Shown here one piece after another: positions 20,272 to 30,979 of a DNA stretch of 64,000 bases (positions are counted from its first letter, which is position 1; each line of letters starts with the position of its first letter). The translations under genes were made by a program, and so were the position numbers. Below the pieces are notes generated by a model. The model saw only the letters and a program-made list of their open reading frames with translations. It ran no database searches and was not told the DNA's origin. The stretch comes from Lysobacter antibioticus (GTDB taxonomy: Bacteria > Pseudomonadota > Gammaproteobacteria > Xanthomonadales > Xanthomonadaceae), in assembly GCF_000731095.1 (NCBI RefSeq), contig NZ_JMTZ01000006.1, forward strand, positions 44,522 to 108,521. Reading direction: 5' to 3'.

Positions 20272-20362
20272 CTGTCGTCCCCGCGACGGCGGGGACCCAG
20301 GGCTCTATCGCAGCAGCACTCTGAAGTCTCTGGATCCCCGCCTTCGCGGGGATGACGACTTC
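20272..20362. repeat. REP-like inverted doublet in the leuA-leuC gap
   Basis: Two inverted copies are present of the widespread element TCATCCCCGCGAAGGCGGGG-ATCCAG: one reads TCGTCCCCGCGACGGCGGGGA and the other GATCCCCGCCTTCGCGGGGA. The pair can fold into a large hairpin in the leuA-leuC mRNA. Such elements often block 3' exonucleases; whether it lowers leuCDB expression is unknown. Confidence 0.7.
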
Positions 20363-20394
20363 GGGAAGACGCGACGGCCGGAGAGGGGCGAGAT

Positions 20395-21977
<1,583 letters not shown>

Positions 21978-21981
<4 letters not shown>

Positions 21982-23150
21982 GCGGGGACTTCCTCTGTTA
22001 CAGCTGAATGGCGGATGGAATACGGGGCGTCGGTGGCCGGGCGGGAGTCGGGGCCGCTCGGGCCCCGGCTAAGTCGCAGCGCGGGAGGAAGATTGGCCAG
22101 CGTATAAATGTCCGCCTCGATGGTTGCGGTCTCGCGACCGAGCGCTTCGCGAGTGCGGCGGCGCGGGCGCCGCGGCGCGCGCGGGCGCACTTCCGAGAGC
22201 AGGCGCGCCAGCACGCCGGCATCCAGGTTGCCGCCGGAGACGACCGCGCATTTGCGCTTGCCGACGATGCGGCGGCCCGCGGCCAGGGCCAGGGCGCCGG
22301 CGCCTTCGGCGATGATGTGTTCTTCCAGGGCCAGGCGGACCAGGGTCTCGCGCAGCTCGGCTTCGCGGACGATGACGATGTCGTCGAGCATGCTCTCGAG
22401 CACGCGTTCGGTCAGGCGGCCCGGGTCCTTGACCCGCACGCCGTCGGCCAGGGTCGCGACCGGTTCGATCAGGCGGCGGTCGCCCTTGAGCGCGCGCGCC
22501 ATCGAGTCGACGCCTTCGACCTGGGCGCCGATCACGCGGATGCGCCGCGCCGCGGGGGTGCGCGCCAGCAGTTCGGACTTCAGCGCCAGGACCACGCCGG
22601 CGGCCAGGCCGCCGCCGCCGATCGGCACCATCACCACGTCGGGCGCGAACGCCGCCAGTTCCAGACCGACCGTGCCCTGGCCGGCGATCACGTCGGGGTC
22701 GTCGAAGGCCGACAGCAGGCGGTAATCGTGCTGGTCGGCCAGTTCGATCGCGAAGGCCTTGGCCTCGTCGTAGGTCTCGCCGTGCAGGCGCACGGTGGCG
22801 CCCCAGTGGGCGACGCCGGCGATCTTGGTCTGCGGCGCGCAGCGCGGCATCACCGTGATGACGTTGATGCCCAGGCGATAGGCCGCCCAGGCCAGGCCTT
22901 GCGCATGGTTGCCGGCGGAAGCGGCGATCACGGTGCGGTGATCGCCGCGTTCGCGCGCCGCCAACAACGCGTTGAGCGCGCCGCGCACCTTGTAGGAGCC
23001 GGTGCGCTGCAGGTTCTCCAGCTTCAGCCAGCAACCGAAACGTTCGGCGTGGTGCAGCGGGGTGGGTTCCAGATAACGCCGCAGCCGCGCCTGCGCCGCC
23101 AACAGATCGGCGGCGCTGACTTGGGCCAGGCTGGCTACGTCGCAGTCCAC
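21978..23150 (-). CDS. ilvA: Threonine ammonia-lyase without a recognisable regulatory domain
   Basis: 390 residues of the PLP-dependent fold-type II family. The Schiff-base Lys lies in [14 protein letters not shown] and the phosphate loop is [24 protein letters not shown] is also diagnostic. The enzyme converts threonine to 2-ketobutyrate and ammonia, feeding IlvG in the isoleucine branch. Standard biosynthetic IlvA is about 500 residues with two C-terminal ACT-like domains. Here the catalytic domain ends near residue 318 and the last 70 residues are an Arg/Pro-rich tail with no ACT pattern. It could therefore be a TdcB-like enzyme working in biosynthesis. It lies 4 bases after ilvE and overlaps leuA. 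Confidence 0.85.
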
Positions 23151-23154
23151 GGCG

Positions 23155-24276
23155 TCAGACCGGGGTCAGCCACGAGGCGTAGCGCGATTCCTCGCCCCGC
23201 ACCACGCGTGCATACAGGGCGGCGAGCTCGCGCGTGACCGGGTTGTCGCCGAACTCGCGGCGGTCGAGCACGGCGATCGCGGTCGCTTCGGCGGCGGTGC
23301 CGCAGACGAAGACTTCGTCGGCGTCGAGCAGTTCGTGCAAGGTCACTTCGCGCGACTGCGCGCCCGACAGCTCGATCATGGTGTCGCGGGTGATGCCGGG
23401 CAGGGCGTCGCGATGGTCGACCGAGGTGATCGCGCCGTTCTTGACCATGAACACGTTGGCGCCGGTGCACTCGACGACATAGCCCTTGTCGTCGGTGAAC
23501 AGTGCTTCGTCGAAGCCGCGTTGCTTGGCTTCGCGCTTGGCCAGGATCGAATTGACGTAGGCGCCGCTGAGTTTCAGCGCCGGCAGCGAGGTGGCCGGGT
23601 TGCGCTTCCACGGCGACACCGTCAGGCGGGTGCGCGCGCCGCCCAGGTGCACGACCTTGGCCAGAGTCGCGATCATCAAATGCTGGGTCAGCGGATCGAC
23701 GTCCAGGCCGATGGTGCCGGTGCCCATCCAGGTCAACGGACGGATGTAGGCATCGCGATGGCCGTTGGCGCGCAGGGTCGCCAAGGTCGCCTCGCTCGCG
23801 CGTTCGACATCGAAGTCGATGCCGAACATCTGCGCGCCCTTGCGCATGCGCTCCATGTGCTCGGGCAGGCGGAACACCGCCGCGCCGCCGTCGGCGGTGG
23901 CGTAGCTGCGGATGCCCTCGAACACCGCGGTGCCGTAATGCATGGCGTGAGTGGTCAGCGGCGCTTCCGGAGTGTCGCCGGAGATGAAGTTACCGTCGAA
24001 CCAAATGAGCGGTTGCTGCGAAGAAGTCGGGACTTCACTGCGAGCGCGGGACTCAGAGTTTTCAGCAGAGGTCGGCGCTTCGACTTCAGCACGGGGGACT
24101 TCGCTCCGAGCATGGGACTCAGAGCCACGAGCTGCGCTCGAACCATCGACTTCCGCGCTCGGGGCTTCGCTGCGAGCCGGCGCATAAGCCCGCTCGCGCA
24201 TCGTCGAGGCGGCCTGTGCGGGCGATTGCGCCTCGGCTTGCGCCGGACGCTCCAGGATTTCGGCATTCAGGTGCAT
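23155..24276 (-). CDS. ilvE: Branched-chain amino acid aminotransferase with repeat-bearing N-terminal extension
   Basis: 373 residues. The catalytic region (about 88-373) is a normal fold-type IV BCAT: PLIWFDGNFISGD, HYGTAVFEGIRSY, the PLP Lys in LPALKLSGAYVNS, and VFVCGTAAEATAI near the end. It makes Ile, Val and Leu from their keto acids. The first 88 residues are not part of the family; they hold a Ser/Glu/Arg/Ala-rich segment repeating every 22 residues (ARSEAPSAEV at 34, ARSEVPRAEV at 56, ARSEVPTS at 78), encoded by a 66-base repeat. A later start at Met-26 would still include the repeats. It overlaps ilvM by 10 bases. Confidence 0.92.
   Translation of the reverse strand: MHLNAEILERPAQAEAQSPAQAASTMRERAYAPARSEAPSAEVDGSSAARGSESHARSEVPRAEVEAPTSAENSESRARSEVPTSSQQPLIWFDGNFISGDTPEAPLTTHAMHYGTAVFEGIRSYATADGGAAVFRLPEHMERMRKGAQMFGIDFDVERASEATLATLRANGHRDAYIRPLTWMGTGTIGLDVDPLTQHLMIATLAKVVHLGGARTRLTVSPWKRNPATSLPALKLSGAYVNSILAKREAKQRGFDEALFTDDKGYVVECTGANVFMVKNGAITSVDHRDALPGITRDTMIELSGAQSREVTLHELLDADEVFVCGTAAEATAIAVLDRREFGDNPVTRELAALYARVVRGEESRYASWLTPV
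24031..24177. repeat. 66-base in-frame tandem repeat inside ilvE
   Basis: Units begin at 24031 (GACTTCACTGCGAGC), 24097 (GACTTCGCTCCGAGC) and 24163 (GGCTTCGCTGCGAGC), exactly 66 bases apart; the third is partial. GGGACTCAGAG follows in the first two units. The 66-base period keeps the ilvE frame, and the region is also open in other frames. It encodes the extra N-terminal segment of IlvE. Confidence 0.85.
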
Positions 24277-24503
24277 GGGGAAACCTCGACAGCAAGACAG
24301 TCGTAAAGCTTGGCGAGCTGGCTCTGCAGGGCGGAGTCGGCGCGGTCGCCCTCCACCGTCATGCGCAGATGCCAGCGATCGCCGTCGGGTTGCGCCTCGC
24401 CGTCCACAGACAGGGGACGGAAGCCGCGACGTTCGGCGGCGCCCAATACGCGAGCCAGCGCACCTTCGGCCTGGCGCAGGGTCAGTTCAAGCTGGTATCG
24501 CAT
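24267..24503 (-). CDS. ilvM: Acetolactate synthase small regulatory subunit (IlvM-like, ACT domain)
   Basis: 78 residues forming a single ACT domain: YQLELTLRQAEGALARVLGA is the first strand-helix-strand, and WHLRMTVEGDRA the later strand. This size fits IlvM (about 87 residues) rather than IlvH/IlvN (about 160). It would bind and activate the large subunit encoded just upstream. It overlaps ilvG by 17 bases and ilvE by 10, so the three are translated together. IlvM-type enzymes are usually valine-resistant. Confidence 0.85.
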   Translation of the reverse strand: MRYQLELTLRQAEGALARVLGAAERRGFRPLSVDGEAQPDGDRWHLRMTVEGDRADSALQSQLAKLYDCLAVEVSPCT

Positions 24504-26256
24504 GGGCGTCCTCCTTCTCGGCGGTGGTGGGGGGCGTCAGGCTGACGATCGCGTCGGCGTCGTTGGCCTCGGGGTCGAGCATCTGGGCGTTGTTGTGGTT
24601 CGGCGGCACCAGCGGCCAGACGTTGGCGGCCTGGTCGATGGCGACGTGCAGCAGCACCGGGCCCGGGGTGTCGAGCATGTAGGCCAGCGCCTCCTCGACC
24701 GAGTCGGCGCGGTCGACGTACATGGCCTTGATGCCGAACGCGGTGGCCAGGGCGCAGAAGTCCGGGTTGTCGGACAGGTCGATCTCGGAATAACGGCGTT
24801 CGAAGAACAGTTCCTGCCACTGCCGCACCATGCCCAGGGCCTGGTTGTCGAGCAGGACGATCTTCACCGGCAGGCGGTAACGCGCGGCGGTGGCCAGCTC
24901 CTGCACGTTCATCAGGAACGAGCCGTCGCCGCTGACGCAGATGACCTGCGGCTCCGGCTCGCCGTCGCGGCGCAGCGCCAGTTGCGCACCGATCGCCGCG
25001 GGCAGGCCGAAGCCCATCGCGCCGAGGGCGCCACTGGTCAGGTGCTTGCGCGGGTCGTCGAAGCGCCAATGCTGGGCGACCCACATCTGGTGCTGGCCGA
25101 CGTCGCAGCTGACCACCGCTTCCGGTGCCAGCTCCGACAGACGCTTGAGCAGCGACGGCGCGTACACGCTTTCGCCGGGTGCGTCGTAGCGCGGCGTGCA
25201 GTCGCGCTTGCGTTGCAGGCAGGTGTCGCGCCAACTGCGGCGTGCGTTGCCGTTGCGGCCGCGCAGTTGCGCGGTGCACGGCGGGGTCAGCGCATCCAGC
25301 GCGCGGCGCAGGTCGCCGTTGACCGCGGCATCGGCGTGACGCAGCTTGCCGATTTCGCAGGCGTCCAGATCCATGTGGACCACGCGTGCGTTGGGTGCGA
25401 ACTCGGCCAGCTTGCCGGTGGCGCGGTCGTCGAAGCGCGCACCGACCACGATCAGCAGATCGCATTCCTGCACCGACATATTGGCGGCGCGGTTGCCGTG
25501 CATGCCCAGCATGCCCAGGTTCAAGGGATGCGCGGCCGGCAGGGCGCCCAGGCCCTTCAGGGTCAGCACCGCCGGGATCTGGCAGCCGTCGACGAAGGCG
25601 CGGAAGGATTCGACCGCATCGCCCAGAGCGATGCCGCCGCCGCCGTAGATCAGCGGCTTCTGCGCATGTGCGATCAGCGCCGCGGCTTCGTGATACGCCG
25701 CGTCCGGCGCGCTAGGCACCGGATCGGTCGGCAGCGGCACGTGCGCGGCCAGATGGGTGGCGTCGGCGTTCTGCACGTCCTTGGGCAGATCGATCAACAC
25801 CGGGCCCGGACGGCCCGAACGCGCCAGCCGGAAGGCTTCGGCGACCATGCCCGGCAGATCATCCACCCGGCGCACGATGAAGCTGTGCTTGACGATCGGC
25901 ATGGTCATGCCGAACACGTCCAGTTCCTGGAACGCGTCGGTGCCCATCAGCGAGGTCGCGACCTGACCGGTGATGGCGACCATCGGCACCGAGTCCAGCA
26001 TCGCGTCGGCGATGCCGGTGACCAGGTTCGACGCGCCCGGACCGGACGTGGCTACGCATACACCGACTCGCCCGCTGGCACGGGCATAGCCGTTGGCCGC
26101 GAAAGCCGCGCCTTGCTCGTGACGGACCAGCACATGCTTGAGGTCCGACCCGTGCAGGGCATCGTAGAAAGGCATGATCGTGCCGCCCGGATAACCGAAC
26201 AGCGTGTCCACGCCTTCTGCGGCCAGTGCTTGCACCAGCCAGCGGGCACCGTTCAT
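24487..26256 (-). CDS. ilvG: Acetolactate synthase large catalytic subunit
   Basis: 589 residues; a ThDP-dependent enzyme that joins pyruvate with pyruvate or 2-ketobutyrate. The catalytic Glu lies in LVRHEQGAAFAANGYARAS, preceded by LFGYPGGTIMPFYDAL. The ThDP/Mg motif begins at VICVSGDGSFLMNVQELATA. The frame continues upstream into ilvC, but the Met at 26256 starts the conserved N-terminus and shares a base with the ilvC stop (TGATG). The order ilvC-ilvG-ilvM resembles enteric ilvGM with ilvC placed upstream. Confidence 0.95.
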   Translation of the reverse strand: MNGARWLVQALAAEGVDTLFGYPGGTIMPFYDALHGSDLKHVLVRHEQGAAFAANGYARASGRVGVCVATSGPGASNLVTGIADAMLDSVPMVAITGQVATSLMGTDAFQELDVFGMTMPIVKHSFIVRRVDDLPGMVAEAFRLARSGRPGPVLIDLPKDVQNADATHLAAHVPLPTDPVPSAPDAAYHEAAALIAHAQKPLIYGGGGIALGDAVESFRAFVDGCQIPAVLTLKGLGALPAAHPLNLGMLGMHGNRAANMSVQECDLLIVVGARFDDRATGKLAEFAPNARVVHMDLDACEIGKLRHADAAVNGDLRRALDALTPPCTAQLRGRNGNARRSWRDTCLQRKRDCTPRYDAPGESVYAPSLLKRLSELAPEAVVSCDVGQHQMWVAQHWRFDDPRKHLTSGALGAMGFGLPAAIGAQLALRRDGEPEPQVICVSGDGSFLMNVQELATAARYRLPVKIVLLDNQALGMVRQWQELFFERRYSEIDLSDNPDFCALATAFGIKAMYVDRADSVEEALAYMLDTPGPVLLHVAIDQAANVWPLVPPNHNNAQMLDPEANDADAIVSLTPPTTAEKEDAHAIPA

Positions 26257-27284
26257 CAGGCGGCCTCTTCCTGTCGTTCGCCGCGGGGCGCGGCGGGTGC
26301 GGCGGTCTGCGCTTTGGGCGCGGTGTCCAGCCACTTCATGTTGGCGCGCAGCTTCTTGCCGACGGCTTCGATCGGATGATCGAGGTCGCCCTGCTTGAGC
26401 TTCTTGTAGTTGGCGTTGCCCGAGGCGTATTCGGCGATCCACTGGCGGGCGAAGGTGCCGTCCTGGATTTCCGCCAGCACCTTGCGCATCTGCGCCTTGG
26501 TGTTGTCGTCGACCACGTAGGTGCCGCGGGTCAGAGCGCCGTACTGGGCGGTTTCGCTGATGAACTCGTGCATGCGGGTCACGCCGCCTTCGTAGAACAG
26601 GTCGACGATCAGCTTCAGTTCGTGCAGGCACTCGTAGTAGGCCACTTCCGGCTGATAACCGGCCTCGACCAGGGTTTCCCAACCGGCCTGGACCAGCTTG
26701 GTCGCGCCGCCGCACAGCACCGCCTGTTCGCCGAACAGATCGGTCTCGGTCTCTTCCTTGAAGGTGGTCTTGATCGCGTTCTGGCGCGCGCCGCCGATGC
26801 CGCCGCAATAGGTCAGGGCGAACTCTTCGGCGCGACCGCTGGTGTCCTGGTGCACGGCGTAGACGCTCGGCACGCCGCGGCCGATTTCGTATTCGCGGCG
26901 GACCAGCGCGCCGGGGCCCTTCGGCGCGACCAGCACCACGTCGAGGTCGGCGCGCGGGGCGATCTGGCCGTAGTGCACGTTGAAGCCGTGCGCGAACAGC
27001 AGGCAGGCGCCCTGGGCGATGTTGGGTTCGATCACGTCGCGGTAGAGCTGCGCCTGGACCATGTCCGGGGTCAGTACGGCGACCAGCTCGGCGCCGGCGA
27101 CGGCTTCGGCCGGCGACTTGACGGTGAAGCCGTCGGCCTTGGCCTTGATCTCGGTCGGGCCGCCCGGGCGCAGGCCTACGGTGACGTCGAAGCCGGAGTC
27201 GCGCAGGTTCAGCGCATGGGCGCGGCCCTGGCTGCCGTAGCCGACGATGGCGATCTTGGGGCGGGAGGCGGTGCTGGTGGTCAT
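26256..27284 (-). CDS. ilvC: Ketol-acid reductoisomerase (class I)
   Basis: 342 residues, the short class I form. The NADPH motif [21 protein letters not shown] is at residues 11-31. The metal- and acid-binding helices ([39 protein letters not shown]) are intact. It converts acetolactate or acetohydroxybutyrate to the dihydroxy acids. The last 20 or so residues are Ala/Pro-rich and variable. It follows ilvD after a 58-base gap that contains the GGAGTGAG repeat, and is coupled to ilvG. Confidence 0.96.
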   Translation of the reverse strand: MTTSTASRPKIAIVGYGSQGRAHALNLRDSGFDVTVGLRPGGPTEIKAKADGFTVKSPAEAVAGAELVAVLTPDMVQAQLYRDVIEPNIAQGACLLFAHGFNVHYGQIAPRADLDVVLVAPKGPGALVRREYEIGRGVPSVYAVHQDTSGRAEEFALTYCGGIGGARQNAIKTTFKEETETDLFGEQAVLCGGATKLVQAGWETLVEAGYQPEVAYYECLHELKLIVDLFYEGGVTRMHEFISETAQYGALTRGTYVVDDNTKAQMRKVLAEIQDGTFARQWIAEYASGNANYKKLKQGDLDHPIEAVGKKLRANMKWLDTAPKAQTAAPAAPRGERQEEAA

Positions 27285-27342
27285 GACGGATCTCGGTAGG
27301 AAGGAGTGAGTGCGGAGGAGTGAGGAGTGAGCGGAGGTGCGG

Positions 27343-29073
27343 TCACGCGGGTTCTGGAAACGGGGTGTCGATCAATGCCGCGTCGATCTTTTTCGGGGTC
27401 GGCGATTGCAGTGGGCCGGGCGCGGTAACCGCGCCCTGCGAGGCCGAGCCGACCAGGCGCGCGTACTTGGCCAACACACCGGTGGTCACGCGCGGTTCGA
27501 TACGCGCGGGCTCGCGCGCGGCGAGGTCGGCGGCGACGTCGAGACGACGCGTCTTGACGTCGATGCTGACCACGTCGCCTTCGCGCAGACGCGCGATCGG
27601 GCCGCCGTGCGCGGCTTCCGGCGAGATATGGCCGACCATGAAGCCGTGGGTGGCGCCGCTGAAACGGCCGTCGGTGATCAACGCGACGTCGTTGCTCAGG
27701 CCCTGGCCGACCAGCGCGGCGGTGACCGCCAGCATTTCGCGCATGCCGGGGCCGCCGGCGGGACCCTCGAAGCGGATCACCACGATGTCGCCGGCGTTGA
27801 TCCGGCGCGCCTGCACCGCAGCGAACGCGGCTTCTTCGGAATCGAACACGCGCGCCGGGCCGGCGAAGTGTTCGCGGCCGTGACCGGCCAGCTTGAGGAT
27901 GCAGCCTTCGGGCGCCAGGTTGCCGTACAGGATCGAATAGCCGCCGCGCGGCTTCAGCGGGTCGGCGATCGGGCGCACCACGTCCTGGGTGTCGGCCATC
28001 CGGGCCTCGGCCAGTTCCTGGAAAAAGGAACGGCCGGTGACCGTCGGAATATCCTCGATCAAACCGGCCGCTTTCAATTCGCGAGCCACCAGTGCCGCAC
28101 CGCCGAATTCGAACATCTCCGCGGCGGTGTAGCGGCCGCCCGGTTTCAGGTCGGCGATGACCGGCGTATGCGCGGCGGCTTCGAACTCTTCCAGGTCGAA
28201 GGCGACGCCGGCTTCGTGGGCGATCGCCAACAGATGCAGGGCCGCATTGGTGGAACCGGCGGTGGCCGAGACCGCGCGCGCTGCGTTGCGCAACGCATGG
28301 GGAGAGAGAAGCGCTCGCGGTCTCGGCCCGCCATTGCGCAACTGTTGCATGACCATTTCGCCGCAGGCGCGCGCGGCCTCGGGCTTGTCGGCGTGGATCG
28401 CCGGGATGTCGTTGAGGCCCAGCGGCGACAGGCCCAGGAAGGTCAGCACCATCGCCATGGTGTTGGCGGTGAACTGGCCGCCGCAGGCACCGGCGCCGGG
28501 GCAGGCATGCGATTCGATGCGATGCAGCTCGGCGTCGTCGATGCGCCCGGCCGAATGCGCGCCGACCGCCTCGAACACGTCCTGCACGGTCAGCGGCTTG
28601 TCGTCCTGGCCGGCCTTCGACGGGCAATGGCCCGGCATGATCGTGCCGCCGTAGAGGATCACGGTCGGGATATCCAGACGCGCTGCGGCCATCGCCGCGG
28701 CCGGGATGGTCTTGTCGCAACCGACCAGCAGCACCATCGCGTCCAGGCAATGGCCGGACACCGCCAGCTCGATCGAGTCGGCGATGGTTTCGCGCGAGGC
28801 CAGCGAGGCGCGCATGCCGTCGGTGCCCATCGCGATGCCGTCGGTGACGGCGATGGTGTTGAACTCGATCGGCGTGCCGCCGCCGTCGTGCACGCCGCGG
28901 CGCACGTGCTGGGCCAGGTCGCGCAGGGTGATGTTGCACGGCGAAACGTCGGACCAGGTGTGGACGACGGCGACCAGCGGTCTGGCGATGGCCGCGTCGT
29001 CGAGGCCGGTCGCACGCAACATCGCGCGTGCGGGGGCTCGGGCCGGGCCTTGCTTGATGGCGTTGCTTCTCAC
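27343..29073 (-). CDS. ilvD: Dihydroxy-acid dehydratase
   Basis: 576 residues of the IlvD/Edd family; an Fe-S enzyme that dehydrates dihydroxy acids to the keto-acid precursors of Val, Leu and Ile. The three cluster-type Cys regions are present: [29 protein letters not shown] and [18 protein letters not shown]. It is the first structural gene of the minus-strand ilv-leu cluster. Its start is 46 bases past the terminator stem of the attenuator, so its level should be set by leader translation. Confidence 0.96.
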   Translation of the reverse strand: MRSNAIKQGPARAPARAMLRATGLDDAAIARPLVAVVHTWSDVSPCNITLRDLAQHVRRGVHDGGGTPIEFNTIAVTDGIAMGTDGMRASLASRETIADSIELAVSGHCLDAMVLLVGCDKTIPAAAMAAARLDIPTVILYGGTIMPGHCPSKAGQDDKPLTVQDVFEAVGAHSAGRIDDAELHRIESHACPGAGACGGQFTANTMAMVLTFLGLSPLGLNDIPAIHADKPEAARACGEMVMQQLRNGGPRPRALLSPHALRNAARAVSATAGSTNAALHLLAIAHEAGVAFDLEEFEAAAHTPVIADLKPGGRYTAAEMFEFGGAALVARELKAAGLIEDIPTVTGRSFFQELAEARMADTQDVVRPIADPLKPRGGYSILYGNLAPEGCILKLAGHGREHFAGPARVFDSEEAAFAAVQARRINAGDIVVIRFEGPAGGPGMREMLAVTAALVGQGLSNDVALITDGRFSGATHGFMVGHISPEAAHGGPIARLREGDVVSIDVKTRRLDVAADLAAREPARIEPRVTTGVLAKYARLVGSASQGAVTAPGPLQSPTPKKIDAALIDTPFPEPA

Positions 29074-29118
29074 GAACAGGTGTTCCTAAGTCGTTGGCGA
29101 CAGGAACCCAGGGCCTTA

Positions 29119-29160
29119 AAACGAAAAACCCCGCGCCTTTCGGGCGCGGGGTCTAGGTTC
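29119..29160 (-). terminator. Attenuator terminator of the ilv-leu cluster
   Basis: On the minus strand, a 9-bp GC stem (CCCCGCGCC at 29151-29143 with GGCGCGGGG at 29137-29129) and a CGAAA loop are followed by TTTTT and then CGTTTT. It lies between the leader peptide stop (29186) and ilvD. Bases 29160-29144, which contain the 5' arm of this stem, can instead pair with leader bases 29208-29192 to form the antiterminator. Stem, U-tail and position are all typical of transcription attenuation. Confidence 0.9.
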
Positions 29161-29185
29161 TTTCGACCTGGGTTGTGTGGTTTTG

Positions 29186-29350
29186 CTACACGAACCCGAC
29201 TCCCGCGCTGGTAAGCGAGGTAATAAGTACGAGGACGAGAATAATCGTGGCGATGGCCGGACCGTGTCGGAGCGCAACGCGCGCGGCGTCGTTCGAGGCC
29301 TGCTGGGCCTGGACCGAAGTCGTCTGCGAGTGGTTGTTGCGCTGCGTCAT
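29186..29350 (-). CDS. ilv leader peptide (attenuation control)
   Basis: A 54-codon ORF upstream of ilvD. Residues 33-43 read IATIILVLVLI, with eight consecutive branched-chain codons at 36-43 (I-I-L-V-L-V-L-I), and the end is TSLTSAGVGFV. Codons 48-53 coincide with the antiterminator strand GCGCGGGAGTCGGGTTC. A ribosome stalled at codons 36-43 for lack of charged tRNA would leave that strand free to pair; one that reaches the stop would cover it and let the terminator form. The first 30 residues are polar and not needed for the mechanism, so a downstream start is possible. No clear Shine-Dalgarno precedes the ATG. Confidence 0.85.
   Translation of the reverse strand: MTQRNNHSQTTSVQAQQASNDAARVALRHGPAIATIILVLVLITSLTSAGVGFV
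29192..29208 (-). promoter_or_regulatory. Antiterminator strand of the ilv attenuator
   Basis: GCGCGGGAGTCGGGTTC (minus strand) pairs with GAACCTAGACCCCGCGC at 29160-29144: 7 bp, a bulged A, 3 bp, a bulged A, and 6 bp with one G-U, 16 pairs in all. This occupies seven of the nine bases of the terminator 5' arm, so antiterminator and terminator exclude each other. Confidence 0.8.
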
Positions 29351-29358
29351 GTCAGCGA

Positions 29359-29387
29359 GAAGAACATGCCCGTTCTGGGCTTGTCAA
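29359..29387 (-). promoter_or_regulatory. Candidate promoter of the ilv-leu cluster
   Basis: A perfect -35 TTGACA (29387-29382) is followed after 17 bases by TTCTTC (29364-29359), a poor -10. The leader ATG is 9 bases after this -10, which would make the leader mRNA nearly or fully leaderless. The -35 is convincing; the -10 is not. Confidence 0.35.
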
Positions 29388-29649
29388 TAGTTTCTGGAAA
29401 AACCATCCGGACGCGTGCGAGCGGTCACAGCCCGCCTGGTCCGGCGAATGTGTCTTGCCGACCATTGCCGGTCCTTCTACTCCAAAGAGGGCGATCGCTG
29501 GCTGCCCCACTTTGGAGAGGGGGGATTTGCTTTGGCTTCGATCTCAGCGGTGGAAGCAAATCCCCTCGCGTCGGCGCGTTCAGACTTCATGTTCACGCGC
29601 CAGGCGTGGCCCCGTCTTCAAAGGGGTACATAGACCGCGGGCGATCCCT
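29388..29649. repeat. Gene-free gap upstream of the ilv leader with inverted repeat
   Basis: No gene is seen. A perfect 12-base inverted repeat, GGGGATTTGCTT (29521-29532) and AAGCAAATCCCC (29554-29565), has a 21-base loop. It is flanked by CTTTGGAGAGGGGGG-like and TCTTCAAAGGGG-like runs that resemble the hairpins in the thrC-thrB gap. It lies just past the thrC stop and could help end that transcript, but has no U-run. Confidence 0.6.
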
Positions 29650-30945
29650 TTAGGCGCCATCCGCCAACAAGCGCTCCCGCAGCGCCGCATAGTCGGCCGC
29701 CAATGGCTCCGCGCTCGCCGGCCGGGCCAGCGATTCGGCCAGCGCCGGCGGCGGTTCCACGGCATGACCGATCAAGGGCTCGACGATGCTGTCGAACTTG
29801 GCCGGGTGCGCCGTCGCGACCACCGCCCAGGGGCGTTCGTCGCCTTGCGCGCGCAGGGTCTCGAGCAAGTGCAGGCCAGTCGCGGTGTGCGGGCAGGGCA
29901 CGATGCCGTGGCGCTGCGGCGCGTTGCGGATGGTCTCGGTGATGGTGGCGTCGTCGACGCCGACCGCGCGCACCGCGGCACGCAGTTCGGCATCGTCGCG
30001 GTGCCAATGGCGCAGGCGCTCGAAGTTGCTCGGCGCGCCGACGTCCATCGCGTTGGCGAGGGTCGCCCGGGTCGGCTGAGGAAGATAGTCGGCGCCGGCG
30101 AAATAGCGCGGCAAGGTGTCGTTGGCGTTGGTCGCCAGCACGATCTCGCCGATCGGCAGTCCCATGCGCTTGGCCACGAAGGCGGCGCAGGCGTTGCCGA
30201 GGTTGCCGGTGGGGACGATGAAGTTGAGCGGCTCGCCGCGTTCGGCGTAATGGCGTGCGGCGGCATGCGCGTAATACGCCGCCTGCGGCAGCAGCCGCCC
30301 GAGGCTGATGCTGTTGGCCGAACTTAGCGGCCGTTGCGCGCGCAGGGCTTCGTCCGACAGCGCTTGCTTGGCCAGGCGCTGGCAGGCATCGAAATCGCCG
30401 TCGACGCGCAGCGCGCGGACGTTGTCGCCCCAGCAGCCCAGGCCGTGCGCCTGGCGCGGCGAAACGCGGCCATCGGGATAGAGGATCACCACCTCGAAAC
30501 CGGGGCGGCGATGGAAGGCGGCCGCGACCGCGGCGCCGGTGTCGCCCGAGGTCGCGACCAGAATCGTGGTCGGCGGCGCATCGGCCTCGCGCAGGCCGGC
30601 GAGCGCTTCGGCGAGAAAACGCGCGGCGTAGTCCTTGAACGCGGCGGTCGGGCCATGGAACAACTCGAGCAACCAGTCGTCGGGCCGCGACAGCGGGCGT
30701 AGCGGCGCATCGAAGGAGAATGCGCGCTCGCAGATCTCGGCAAGTCGTTCGCGCAGGCGCGAGTGCTCGAAATACGGTGCCAGGACTGTCTGCGCCGTGT
30801 CGGTGAGGCGTTCGGCTTTAAGCGGCTGCGACAAAGGCGGGATGCGTTCGGGCACGTAGAGCCCGCCGTCGGGCGCGAGACCGGCGACGAGTGCCTGGTC
30901 GATCGCGGTCGGCGGGGTGTTGCCGCGGGTGCTGAGGAAGTTCAT
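29650..30945 (-). CDS. thrC: Threonine synthase
   Basis: 431 residues; a PLP enzyme that turns O-phosphohomoserine into threonine. The N-terminus (MNFLSTRGNTPPTAIDQALV) and the PLP Lys in HGPTAAFKDYAARFLAEAL fit the long threonine synthase group; ILVATSGDTGAAVAAAFH and FIVPTGNLGNACAAFVAKRM are further signatures. It is last in thrA-thrB-thrC, separated from thrB by a 190-base gap with two GC hairpins. Its product is the substrate of the IlvA encoded 7 kb away. Confidence 0.95.
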   Translation of the reverse strand: MNFLSTRGNTPPTAIDQALVAGLAPDGGLYVPERIPPLSQPLKAERLTDTAQTVLAPYFEHSRLRERLAEICERAFSFDAPLRPLSRPDDWLLELFHGPTAAFKDYAARFLAEALAGLREADAPPTTILVATSGDTGAAVAAAFHRRPGFEVVILYPDGRVSPRQAHGLGCWGDNVRALRVDGDFDACQRLAKQALSDEALRAQRPLSSANSISLGRLLPQAAYYAHAAARHYAERGEPLNFIVPTGNLGNACAAFVAKRMGLPIGEIVLATNANDTLPRYFAGADYLPQPTRATLANAMDVGAPSNFERLRHWHRDDAELRAAVRAVGVDDATITETIRNAPQRHGIVPCPHTATGLHLLETLRAQGDERPWAVVATAHPAKFDSIVEPLIGHAVEPPPALAESLARPASAEPLAADYAALRERLLADGA

Positions 30946-30979
30946 GCGATGTCCGGAAGTGATGGTGTTGCGCTTGCAG

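Noticed and set aside
23951..24187. Plus-strand 78-residue open frame over the 66-base repeat
   Set aside because: It is antisense to ilvE and opens only because the repeat is free of stops in several frames; no ribosome site or family match.
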